From positions 1 to 12,096 of the forward strand of contig JBNJDW010000043.1 in the NCBI GenBank assembly GCA_051745265.1: a DNA stretch of 12,096 nucleotides. The letters run 5' to 3'. This stretch comes from JBNJDW01 sp051745265. GTDB taxonomy: Bacteria; Pseudomonadota; Alphaproteobacteria; Micavibrionales; CSBR16-224. Below are positions 1-6,930 of the stretch, one piece after another. A program made the position numbers and the translations under genes. The stretch's first letter is position 1. Each line of letters starts with the position of its first letter. The notes under the pieces are model-generated. The model did not search any database. It saw only the letters and a list, made by a program, of their open reading frames with translations, and was not told the origin of the DNA.

Positions 1-330
1 TTCGGTCACCTTGCTGCACGAATCACAGATCAGAAACTGGGCGCCGCTATGCAGATGATCGGTATCACAGATAACATAGGCGTTCAGGCTTTCGATGCGG
101 TGGATAAAATGATGTTCTTCTAAAAAACTGATCGCCCGGTAAATTGTCGGCGGCTTGGGATTGTTCAGCACCGTTCTGAGCCGCTCCAGAATATCATAAG
201 CCCCGAGCGGTGTTGCGCTGTCAGAAATAACTTCCAGCACGGCTTTGCGCTGGGCTGTAAATCGGCTGCCGTGTTTCTGACAATACGCCTCGACACGGGC
301 CAGCGTTTTTTGGGTCGCATGGGAAGACAT
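1..330 (-). CDS. zur: Zur-type Fur-family zinc uptake repressor (partial, C-terminus off the left edge)
   Basis: Reading from the ATG at 330-328, 110 codons stay open to the window edge. The product would be a cytosolic, zinc-sensing DNA-binding repressor of zinc uptake genes. The N-terminal winged helix includes an AYDILERLR helix and the KPPTIYRAISFLEE recognition region (about residues 44-72). The dimerisation domain begins after it, with a CDSC zinc knuckle at C102/C105. H77, C88, H92/H94 and E110 line up with the regulatory zinc ligands known in E. coli Zur (H77, C88, H96, E111), and the YVICDTDH region resembles Zur more than Fur, PerR or Mur. The second CXXC pair lies outside the window. 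No good Shine-Dalgarno sequence precedes the ATG (GTCCCT directly before it), but the start gives the usual family length. The gene is divergent from the ccs cluster. I saw no convincing Zur box upstream. Confidence 0.9.
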   Translation of the reverse strand, partial: MSSHATQKTLARVEAYCQKHGSRFTAQRKAVLEVISDSATPLGAYDILERLRTVLNNPKPPTIYRAISFLEEHHFIHRIESLNAYVICDTDHLHSGAQFLICDSCSKVTE

Positions 331-357
331 AGGGACAAAATACCGTTTTTTTATAAT

Positions 358-537
358 TTATCCATGAAAAAAACATATCCTGCGGAACAAAACCAATCAC
401 AAGGCGTTAACCAGACATATCACAACGCCAAAAATTCATTTTCTATTTTATGGCGGCTATTTTCCAAGGCGTTTGCATTTCATGCATGACGCCCCTTTCC
501 CGGAAAGCCTGTCATTTCGCGATGGCAGGCTTTTTCG
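358..537 (+). ncRNA. Candidate small transcript with three hairpins (sRNA, leaderless small ORF or ccs leader)
   Basis: A plus-strand unit can be drawn from the TATAAT at 352-357 to the terminator ending near 535. Hairpin 1 is GGCGTT (403-408) with AACGCC (424-429). Hairpin 2 is GGCGT (468-472) with ACGCC (489-493), continued inward by TGCAT (474-478) with ATGCA (482-486) around a TTC loop. Hairpin 3 is the terminator. AAGGCGTT occurs twice (401-408 and 466-473), so the AACGCC at 424-429 could pair with either copy, which allows two exclusive folds. The same stretch holds a 41-codon ORF (ATG 364, TGA 487-489) with no Shine-Dalgarno sequence. Its ATG sits where transcription would start from the TATAAT box, so a leaderless small protein is also possible. 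No known RNA family was recognised. Transcription itself is inference. Confidence 0.35.
505..536 (+). terminator. Rho-independent terminator
   Basis: GCCTGTCA (507-514) pairs with TGGCAGGC (523-530), an 8-bp stem with one U-G pair that can gain one more A-T style pair at the loop, followed by TTTTT (531-535). A run of A residues precedes the left arm. The reverse orientation has only a short, broken T run, so it works best rightwards. No recognised gene precedes it on that strand, which is what makes the upstream unit notable. Confidence 0.75.
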
Positions 538-569
538 TGCAACTGGTGTTTCTCATTTTCTGAGATTTG

Positions 570-579
570 TGATATATCA
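570..579. promoter_or_regulatory. 10-bp palindrome just upstream of ccsBA
   Basis: TGATATATCA is a perfect palindrome ending 6 nt before the ccsBA ATG at 586. It overlaps -10-like sequence (GATATA/TATATC). It could be an operator or part of a promoter, or a chance feature of AT-rich DNA. It does not fit the FNR or CRP consensus spacing. Confidence 0.2.
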
Positions 580-585
580 GCTGTC

Positions 586-3504
586 ATGATCAACACAGTT
601 TCAGACAGGTTTTTATCCCTCCTTAAACGGGCTGCCGCGCCGGCAGTGACGTTTTATACGCTGCCCTATCTGATGCTGTTGTTGATCGCAGGGACGATGG
701 CCCAGAAATGGATCGGCCTGCATGGCGCGCTGGAAAACTATTTTTACAGCTGGATTCTCTGGCTTGGTCCGGTGCCGCTGCCCGGCGGGCTGATTGCCAT
801 GGGTGCATTATTTATTAACCTGCTCGCCCGTTTTGTCGGCTACAGCATCTGGAACCTCTCGCGCACCGGTATCCATCTGGCCCATTTTGGCGTGCTGCTG
901 CTGCTGATCGGCGGTATTATCTCCGCGCTGACGCGGATGGATATGGTCATTCCGGCCATTGAGGGCGAAACCATCGACAGCGCCAACAGCTATGATCAAT
1001 CGGTCCTGACCGTTTTTGAAAATGATCAGCCTGTGCTGGTAACTGATTTTGCGGATCTGACATCCGGCAAGCTTGCTGATACGGATCTGCCCTTTACCCT
1101 GAACATTCTGGGAAGCTGCCTGAACTGCCGGATTGAACTGCGGCCCCCGGAAACGGCAGAGGACTGGCAAGGTCCGGCAGCTAAAATGATGCTCGTCCCA
1201 GATACACCTGATATTGATCCTGAAATGGACCTGCCGGGGGTCTCTTTTGAAATCGAAGGACAAAAATATCTGACCTTCCTTGGCTTCCCAAAGCCGCCGG
1301 AAATCACCGTGGACGACAATATCTATCGTTTTGAAATCCGCCGCAAAACGCATCCCCTGCCCTTTAAAATCAAGCTTAATGATTTTGAAAAAACGGTCTA
1401 TCCGGGCAGCTGGCAGCCAAAATCCTACCATTCCGATATCGAAATCATTGACGGCGACCTGCGTTTCCCGGCGCGCATATCTATGAATGATCCGCTGACC
1501 TATAAAGGCTATACATTTTACCAATCTTCCTATCAGGTCAAAAATGACGGCACCGAAATCAGCGTGCTGGCTGTCGTTCATAATACCGGACGGCTTTTCC
1601 CCTATATTGCCAGCCTGATTATTGCCCTTGGCCTGATCCTGCATATCATTCTACGCAGCCGCGGTGTTTTTGAACCGCGTCGTTTAAAATTTACCACCTT
1701 GGTTTTAACACTGCTGCTGACGGCCCTGCCCGGATCGGCCAAGGCCATTGAAACCGGCACCGGTTTTGCGACTTTGCCGGTCCTGCATGACGGACGCATA
1801 AAACCGCTGGACAGTTTTGCCCGGATCAATCTGGAGATTTTCGGCAGTCAGGGCTTTGTTAACGACAATGCCAATCAAATTCTCGCCCGGACGCTTTTTG
1901 ATCCGGCAGGCGCCATGGCACAGCCGATCTTTCGCATTAAAAATCCGGATATTCTGCGCACCCTTGGTCTGTCGGGGAACCCTGCTGAACTGCATAGTTT
2001 TACCGAGCTGCATCCCGGGCTGCAGCGCAGTGAGGATCGTTTTAAAGCCGTATTGGAAAAACGGGAGTCCGGCAAAGACCTCAACCAGTTTGAACAGGAC
2101 CTGATCGAAATCCACAGCGCCGGTTTATATTATCTGCAGCTGTTGCGCAGCTTTTCTTTTACCCTGCCGCTTGAAGGCAGTGATGAAAACGCCCTGACCC
2201 GTTATACCGATCTGCAGCAAAGCAGCGCGCTTCTGCGTGAGCAATTAAACATCATCCGCAGTCAAAATGATGATCCCGAAGACCTGTCAGAAACCGAAAA
2301 AGACATCGCCCGTAAGAATTACCAGCTGGACATGATTGGCCGCAGCGGCCAGAACAATATTTTATTCAAGGTTATTCCCGTGCAGGCCGATCAGCTTCAA
2401 CTGGTCTCCCCCTGGCAGGTGATTACAGGCGGCTTTGGCACGCCCGATACGGCGCGTTTCATGGCGCTGTGGAACGATCTTTCGCTGGCTTATCAGACTG
2501 ACAATCAACCGGCCTGGGATGAAATTGTCCGGCAATTGCAGACCGCCTATAAGGCCCGCTATACGGACCCGGCATTAACCGCTGAATATTATTATAATCA
2601 GATCCAGCCTTTTAAAATCGCGCTGGGATTGGCCGTACTGGCCGCCGGACTGCTTTTGATCGCCGCTGTTCAGAACAATGTTTTTCTTACCCGCGCCGGA
2701 TATGGCATTGCTCTATTATCGGTCATAATACAGGGCTTGGGTATTCTGGCCCGGGTCTTTTTATTGATGCGACCACCGGTCGGCACACTTTATGAATCGG
2801 TGTTATTTGTCGCTTTTATTCTGGGCTGTGGCCTATTGTTCTGCCGGAAAATGGCGGCAGGGCGTGCAATTGTCTCCGGCGGTTTTGTGGCACTGGCTTT
2901 GTTGCTGCTCTTCGGTCAGACGTTAAATGAAAGCCGGGATCACCTGCAAATGCTTGATGCGGTGTTAAATACCAATTTCTGGCTGGCCACCCATGTGCTG
3001 GTCGTGACCATGGGCTATGGCTGGTGTTTTTTAACATCCGTGATTGCCCATATTCAACTGATCACTGCTGTTCGTGATCCGCAGCAGCCTTTAGACCGTG
3101 ACTGGACCCGGCCCCTCCAGATGCATGCGCTGATTGCCCTGTTACTGGTCACGGTCGGCACCATCCTGGGCGGTATATGGGCCGATATGTCCTGGGGTCG
3201 TTTCTGGGGCTGGGATCCCAAGGAAAACGGCGCGCTTTTGATTGTTCTTTGGCTGCTCTGGCTGCTGCATGCCCGGTTGAGCCGCCATCTGTCTGCCTTA
3301 TACTATGTCGCGGGCATGGCGTTTTTATCGGTCATTGTCATGCTGTCATGGTTCGGGGTTAATCTGCTCAGCGTGGGTTTACATTCATACGGCTTTACCA
3401 GCGGGGTTGCCGCAAGCCTGTTTGGCTTTATTTTTGTTCAGACGGTCATTATTGCCCTTTTACTTGGCCTGATTCATAAAAACGGAGCCGCCAAAGATGC
3501 GTAA
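586..3504 (+). CDS. ccsBA: Fused CcsBA (ResB-ResC) System II haem exporter / cytochrome c synthetase
   Basis: The 972-residue inner-membrane protein joins the two System II subunits. It exports haem and attaches it to CXXCH motifs of apocytochrome c in the periplasm. The ResB/CcsB half has membrane segments near residues 24-42, 64-88 and 99-115, a large periplasmic domain, and a segment near 341-357. Histidines H97 and H100 lie in a conserved-looking membrane segment. A short hydrophobic stretch (about 370-388) leads to the linker with LHDGRIKPLD (about 400-409), typical of fused CcsBA. The ResC/CcsA half (about 678-965) carries the haem-binding WWD-type motif WGRFWGWDPKEN (870-881). It is flanked by H803 (in LATHVLV) and H933 (in GLHSYGF), which match the two periplasmic haem-ligand histidines. 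Length fits fused CcsBA proteins of about 900-1050 residues. An unusual CLNC pair (C178/C181) sits in the periplasmic ResB region. The end overlaps the tlpA-like start by 8 nt. The start lacks a clear Shine-Dalgarno sequence. Confidence 0.93.
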   Translation: MINTVSDRFLSLLKRAAAPAVTFYTLPYLMLLLIAGTMAQKWIGLHGALENYFYSWILWLGPVPLPGGLIAMGALFINLLARFVGYSIWNLSRTGIHLAHFGVLLLLIGGIISALTRMDMVIPAIEGETIDSANSYDQSVLTVFENDQPVLVTDFADLTSGKLADTDLPFTLNILGSCLNCRIELRPPETAEDWQGPAAKMMLVPDTPDIDPEMDLPGVSFEIEGQKYLTFLGFPKPPEITVDDNIYRFEIRRKTHPLPFKIKLNDFEKTVYPGSWQPKSYHSDIEIIDGDLRFPARISMNDPLTYKGYTFYQSSYQVKNDGTEISVLAVVHNTGRLFPYIASLIIALGLILHIILRSRGVFEPRRLKFTTLVLTLLLTALPGSAKAIETGTGFATLPVLHDGRIKPLDSFARINLEIFGSQGFVNDNANQILARTLFDPAGAMAQPIFRIKNPDILRTLGLSGNPAELHSFTELHPGLQRSEDRFKAVLEKRESGKDLNQFEQDLIEIHSAGLYYLQLLRSFSFTLPLEGSDENALTRYTDLQQSSALLREQLNIIRSQNDDPEDLSETEKDIARKNYQLDMIGRSGQNNILFKVIPVQADQLQLVSPWQVITGGFGTPDTARFMALWNDLSLAYQTDNQPAWDEIVRQLQTAYKARYTDPALTAEYYYNQIQPFKIALGLAVLAAGLLLIAAVQNNVFLTRAGYGIALLSVIIQGLGILARVFLLMRPPVGTLYESVLFVAFILGCGLLFCRKMAAGRAIVSGGFVALALLLLFGQTLNESRDHLQMLDAVLNTNFWLATHVLVVTMGYGWCFLTSVIAHIQLITAVRDPQQPLDRDWTRPLQMHALIALLLVTVGTILGGIWADMSWGRFWGWDPKENGALLIVLWLLWLLHARLSRHLSALYYVAGMAFLSVIVMLSWFGVNLLSVGLHSYGFTSGVAASLFGFIFVQTVIIALLLGLIHKNGAAKDA

Positions 3505-4078
3505 AAACCTGCTTCTGGTTCTCAGCGCCACCGTGTGTCTTATTATCGCCGCGCTGCTGCTTGGCAACTGGCCGACAACGCCGGAGCCTCTGACCACCGG
3601 GCAATCGGATACAAAACACCCTCAGGCTATGACCGGGCTTGATCCCGCACCGCCCCCAAAGGCCGATTGGCAGGATTTCGAGGGCAATGACTTTGATCCG
3701 GCCAGTCTGAAAGGTAAATATGTGCTGATTAACTTCTGGGCGACCTGGTGTCCGCCCTGTGTGACGGAGTATCCCGAGCTTGTCAGCTTTACCGCAGAAC
3801 ATCATAATGATTTTGCCGTTATTCTGGTTTCAAACGATAGGGAGGCTGAAAAAGCCAAAGCGTTTTTCGCCAAACAAACGGAGGATATTCAAAAGCATAT
3901 GCGCCTGCCCGAAGTCATACAGATCCATGATCCCAAAGGCGCCATTACCCGCGATGTTTTTCAAACCTACCGGTTGCCGGAAAGCTATCTTCTAAATCCT
4001 GATGGTCAAATGGTTGCCAAAATTACCGGCACTGTATCACCGGACCATTTCAATTATATTGAAGGGCTGCTGCCCTGA
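3497..4078 (+). CDS. TlpA/ResA-like membrane-anchored thioredoxin (apocytochrome c thiol reductase)
   Basis: This 193-residue protein has an N-terminal signal anchor (about residues 5-23) and a periplasmic TlpA-type thioredoxin fold. The active site is WATWCPPC with C85 and C88, after the NFWATWC strand, and a cis-proline-like region (YRLPESYLL) follows. ResA/CcsX proteins of System II reduce the disulfide in apocytochrome c CXXCH motifs so haem can be attached. The overlap with ccsBA by 8 nt argues strongly for that role here. The GGAG at 3484-3487, 9 nt before the ATG and inside the ccsBA end, supports the start and suggests coupled translation. Its reductant is probably the ScsB encoded next. 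An alternative is a general TlpA that also serves cytochrome oxidase assembly. Function is inferred from family and position. Confidence 0.9.
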   Translation: MRKNLLLVLSATVCLIIAALLLGNWPTTPEPLTTGQSDTKHPQAMTGLDPAPPPKADWQDFEGNDFDPASLKGKYVLINFWATWCPPCVTEYPELVSFTAEHHNDFAVILVSNDREAEKAKAFFAKQTEDIQKHMRLPEVIQIHDPKGAITRDVFQTYRLPESYLLNPDGQMVAKITGTVSPDHFNYIEGLLP

Positions 4079-4093
4079 CAGCATGGATCAAGG

Positions 4094-4121
4094 GTTACAT
4101 CAAGGTCAAAAATCCTGTAAC
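4094..4121 (+). other. Inverted repeat between the tlpA-like gene and scsB
   Basis: GTTACA (4094-4099) and TGTAAC (4116-4121) form a perfect 6-bp stem around a 16-nt loop that could gain a GG/CC pair. ATTTTC follows, which is a poor U-tract. It may be a weak terminator/attenuator, an operator, or an mRNA processing site in the 86-nt gap. This gap is the only sizeable one inside the cluster. I see no clear promoter in it. Confidence 0.3.
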
Positions 4122-4164
4122 ATTTTCAAACCTCTTCCGAAAGGTAGATGAGATAGGATACAAC

Positions 4165-6303
4165 ATGAAATATAATTTTCTGATCTTACTACTGCTGACG
4201 CTTTGCACCTTCACGCCGGAGGCACAGGCGCAGGATTTCCGTACGCAGGGGTTTAATACGCAAGGTTATGACACACAAGCCGCAAACCAGCCTGCTGAAA
4301 AGCATGTTGCGGTCACCATGAATGCCGATACCGATGCCGTAGTACCCGGACAAACATTCCGCATTGGTTTCATGCAGAGTATCGATCCTGACTGGCATAC
4401 CTATTGGATCAATCCCGGCGATTCCGGCGCGGAAACCCGTATCGACTGGACCCTGCCTGACGGATTTACCGCAGGTGATATCCAATGGCCGGTCCCGGAC
4501 CGGATTCCTTATGAAAGCCTGATCAATTTCGGCTATAGCGATACAGCCTATTTCCTCATTGAACTGACCGCGCCCGAAAATCTGACCGCCAGCGAAGTCA
4601 CTATAAGCGCAGAGATGGACTGGCTGGTCTGCAGCGATATCTGTATCCCGGAACAGGGCAGTTACAGCCTGACCTTGCCGATCGCCGGCACAGCCAATCC
4701 CGCCAATGAATTTTTCTTTACCGAAGCTGAAGCGCAGCAGCCCATATCCGTTGACTGGCCCGCGCAGTACAGTCTGGATCAAGGTGAAATCATCTTTACA
4801 ATTACACCGCCCGCAGATCAGGCCGCGCTGTTATCCGAAACCGCGCTGGACCTGTTTCCGGTTGAATGGGGGCTGATCCAAAACAATGTTGCGCAGGAAG
4901 TCTCGATCACTGATGATCAGCTGCGTTTTCGCATCCCCGCCGGGGATCGGGACATTAATGAAGCTCTGCAAACCCCTTTAACCCTGCGCGCTGAACAGGC
5001 TGACGGCACGGTCACCGGTTACAGTCTGGACGCCGAATATGACCCTGCCGCCGCCACCGGCCGTGCTGACGGGCAATCCGGCCTTGCTGTGACCGGCGGC
5101 ATTTTAAAACATATTTTATTTGCCCTGATCGGCGGCCTGATTCTCAACCTTATGCCCTGTGTTTTCCCGGTGCTGTCCTTAAAGGCCCTTGGCCTGATCC
5201 AGACCAAGGATAAAACCCGCGCTCATATCGCGGCCCACGGTTTTGCCTATACCGCCGGTATTCTGATCAGCTTTGGTGTTTTTGCAGCGACCATCCTTGG
5301 CCTTCGCAGTGTCGGCACCGCGCTGGGCTGGGGATTCCAGTTACAAAATCCTTATAATATCCTGCTGTTGAGTTATCTGATGTTTGTCATCGGCCTGAAT
5401 CTGTCAGGCCTGTTTACCCTGTCGGGTAAATTCGTCAATCTGGGTAGCGGCCTGACCCGCAGCACGACATATTCCAGCAGCTTTTTTACCGGTATTCTGG
5501 CCGCCTTGGTGGCAACCCCCTGCACGGCACCCTTTATGGCCGGCGCAATTGGCTATGCCATAGTACAGCCCACCGCGCAGGCCTTTATTGTCTTCCTGTC
5601 AGTCGGTCTTGGTCTGGCGCTGCCCTATCTGTTACTGACACTGGTACCGGCGACACAAAAGATATTGCCGCGCCCCGGCGCCTGGATGGAGCATTTCCGC
5701 CAGTTCCTCGCCTTCCCCATGTTCCTGACGGCGGCCTGGCTGCTTTGGGTGCTGGGCCAGCAGGTCGGTAATGATGCCGTCTTTATGGCCCTGACCGGCA
5801 TGGTCGTCATTGCCCTGCTGTTCTGGATGTTAAGAATTTCCGGTAAATTCTTTGGCCGGGTCCTGATCGTTATTCTGGTTTTAAGTGTGCTGGCAAGTCT
5901 GGTCTTTTTACCGCAATCCGCACCGGAGGAACCGTTAGAGACCGGGCAGGCTTTTTCCACTGATATTCTGGAGGCCAGATTGCAGGAAGACACGCCCGTC
6001 TTTGTCAATATGACCGCCGCATGGTGCATTACCTGCAAGGTCAATGAACGGGTGGCATTGGCAACCGATGCGACCAAGCAGCTGTTTGACACTCATAATG
6101 TCACCATGTTGACCGGTGACTGGACCAATGAAAATCCTGAGATTACCGCCTATCTCAAAAAATTTGGCCGGAATGGCGTGCCTTTATATGTTTATTACGG
6201 CCAGCGGGATCCGGACAGTGGTCAGCGGCCTGACCCGATTGTCCTGCCGCAGGTTCTAACGCCTAATCTTCTTAAAAAAACCGTTCTGAACAACCAACAT
6301 TAA
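4165..6303 (+). CDS. scsB: ScsB/DsbD-family transmembrane protein-disulfide reductase
   Basis: The 712-residue protein moves electrons from cytoplasmic thioredoxin across the inner membrane to periplasmic thiol proteins. It has a signal peptide ending near AQA (residues 1-23), then an N-terminal periplasmic domain with the cysteine pair WLVCSDIC (C156/C160), the spacing and context seen in ScsB rather than classical DsbD. The membrane domain (about 312-600) carries NLMPCVFPVL (C332) and VATPCTAPF (C453), the redox-active pair of the DsbD/CcdA core. The C-terminal thioredoxin-like domain has AAWCITCK (C621/C624). All six expected redox cysteines are present. An AGGA at 4155-4158, 6 nt before the ATG, supports the start. 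Likely clients are the TlpA-like protein upstream and the peroxiredoxin-like protein 12 nt downstream. This parallels the Caulobacter ScsB system. A short TQG repeat follows the signal peptide. Confidence 0.92.
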   Translation: MKYNFLILLLLTLCTFTPEAQAQDFRTQGFNTQGYDTQAANQPAEKHVAVTMNADTDAVVPGQTFRIGFMQSIDPDWHTYWINPGDSGAETRIDWTLPDGFTAGDIQWPVPDRIPYESLINFGYSDTAYFLIELTAPENLTASEVTISAEMDWLVCSDICIPEQGSYSLTLPIAGTANPANEFFFTEAEAQQPISVDWPAQYSLDQGEIIFTITPPADQAALLSETALDLFPVEWGLIQNNVAQEVSITDDQLRFRIPAGDRDINEALQTPLTLRAEQADGTVTGYSLDAEYDPAAATGRADGQSGLAVTGGILKHILFALIGGLILNLMPCVFPVLSLKALGLIQTKDKTRAHIAAHGFAYTAGILISFGVFAATILGLRSVGTALGWGFQLQNPYNILLLSYLMFVIGLNLSGLFTLSGKFVNLGSGLTRSTTYSSSFFTGILAALVATPCTAPFMAGAIGYAIVQPTAQAFIVFLSVGLGLALPYLLLTLVPATQKILPRPGAWMEHFRQFLAFPMFLTAAWLLWVLGQQVGNDAVFMALTGMVVIALLFWMLRISGKFFGRVLIVILVLSVLASLVFLPQSAPEEPLETGQAFSTDILEARLQEDTPVFVNMTAAWCITCKVNERVALATDATKQLFDTHNVTMLTGDWTNENPEITAYLKKFGRNGVPLYVYYGQRDPDSGQRPDPIVLPQVLTPNLLKKTVLNNQH
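4228..4281 (+). repeat. Short degenerate tandem repeat coding FxTQG units in ScsB
   Basis: Directly after the signal peptide the protein reads FRTQG, FNTQG, YDTQA: three 5-residue units encoded by about 15-nt repeats. The stretch is polar and probably forms a flexible linker before the folded N-terminal domain. Unit number may vary between strains. Confidence 0.5.
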
Positions 6304-6315
6304 AAAGGAAAGATC

Positions 6316-6930
6316 ATGAAAAAATTTATCTGCCTGCTGGGCTTTTTTGGATTTCTCGCCCTTGCCGCGACCATCCCCTCCACAGCCATCGCCGTAAATA
6401 ACGGTGAGGCGGCGCCGGATTTCACCTTACAGGACAATGCCGGCAATGAAGTCTCCCTGTCCGATTACGCCGGGCAGAAAGTTGTGCTGGAATGGACCAA
6501 CCATCTTTGCCCCTATGTGCGCAAACATTATGATTCCGGCAATATGCAGGATCTGCAAAAGCAACTGACCGAACAGGATATTGTCTGGCTGACGATTTTA
6601 TCCTCTGTCCCGGGTAAACAAGGGCATCTGGATGCCCAGGACGCCACCGAACAGATTGACAAGGAAGGCGCGGCACAAACCGCCTATCTTCTTGACCCGA
6701 CAGGCGAGGTCGGCAAGCTTTACAATGCCAAAACCACACCGCATATGTATCTGATAGATGAAGACGGCGTGTTGCAGTATCAGGGCGCGATTGATGATAA
6801 TAACAGCGCCAGTATTGACACCGTCGAGAGTGCCGAAAACTATGTTCTGGCCGCTCTGGCAGATTTAGAGGCTGATCGTCCGGTTGCCGAACCGGTCACC
6901 CAGGCTTACGGATGCGCTGTTAAATACTGA
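6316..6930 (+). CDS. Secreted peroxiredoxin-like (PRX_like) thiol protein, probable ScsB client
   Basis: The 204-residue product has a clear Sec signal peptide (about residues 1-26, ending STAIA) and a redoxin/AhpC-TSA fold, beginning APDFTLQDNAGNEVSLSDY. The active-site region WTNHLCPYVRKHY holds a single cysteine, C65, matching the CPYV motif of the PRX_like family. A second cysteine, C200, lies in the C-terminal YGCAVKY. Family members often have a similar YGCxVKY tail, so C65-C200 is a plausible catalytic disulfide. Expected role: periplasmic peroxide or thiol chemistry with electrons from ScsB. AAGGAA at 6305-6310 with 5 nt spacing fixes the start, and the gene lies 12 nt after scsB. It ends in TGATG, overlapping the flavoprotein start by one base. 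Peroxidase activity is inferred, not proven by sequence. Confidence 0.85.
   Translation: MKKFICLLGFFGFLALAATIPSTAIAVNNGEAAPDFTLQDNAGNEVSLSDYAGQKVVLEWTNHLCPYVRKHYDSGNMQDLQKQLTEQDIVWLTILSSVPGKQGHLDAQDATEQIDKEGAAQTAYLLDPTGEVGKLYNAKTTPHMYLIDEDGVLQYQGAIDDNNSASIDTVESAENYVLAALADLEADRPVAEPVTQAYGCAVKY

Larger units (their letters stand above)
331..585. promoter_or_regulatory. Intergenic region between divergent zur and ccsBA
   Basis: This 255-nt AT-rich gap must hold the zur promoter (minus strand) and the ccsBA promoter (plus strand). A perfect TATAAT lies at 352-357 on the plus strand, without a recognisable -35 hexamer at normal spacing. The same T/A run read on the minus strand gives TATAAA, usable for zur. 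Two hairpins and a plus-strand terminator follow (listed separately). After the terminator only 50 nt remain before the ccsBA ATG. They contain the 10-bp palindrome TGATATATCA (570-579), which could be part of a -10 region or an operator. No clear Shine-Dalgarno sequence precedes the ccsBA ATG. Confidence 0.5.

Noticed and set aside
331..400. Zur box controlling zur or the ccs cluster
   Set aside because: No convincing dyad close to the known proteobacterial Zur operator was found by eye, and adjacency alone does not show zinc control of the cluster.
364..489. 41-codon ORF in the zur-ccsBA gap as a definite gene
   Set aside because: No Shine-Dalgarno sequence, no recognisable domain, and its 3' half coincides with hairpin structure. 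Kept only as one reading of the candidate transcript.
808..1644. Long minus-strand open frame opposite ccsBA
   Set aside because: It is antisense to a well-supported gene, has no recognisable domain and no ribosome binding site; such frames are common opposite GC-biased codons.
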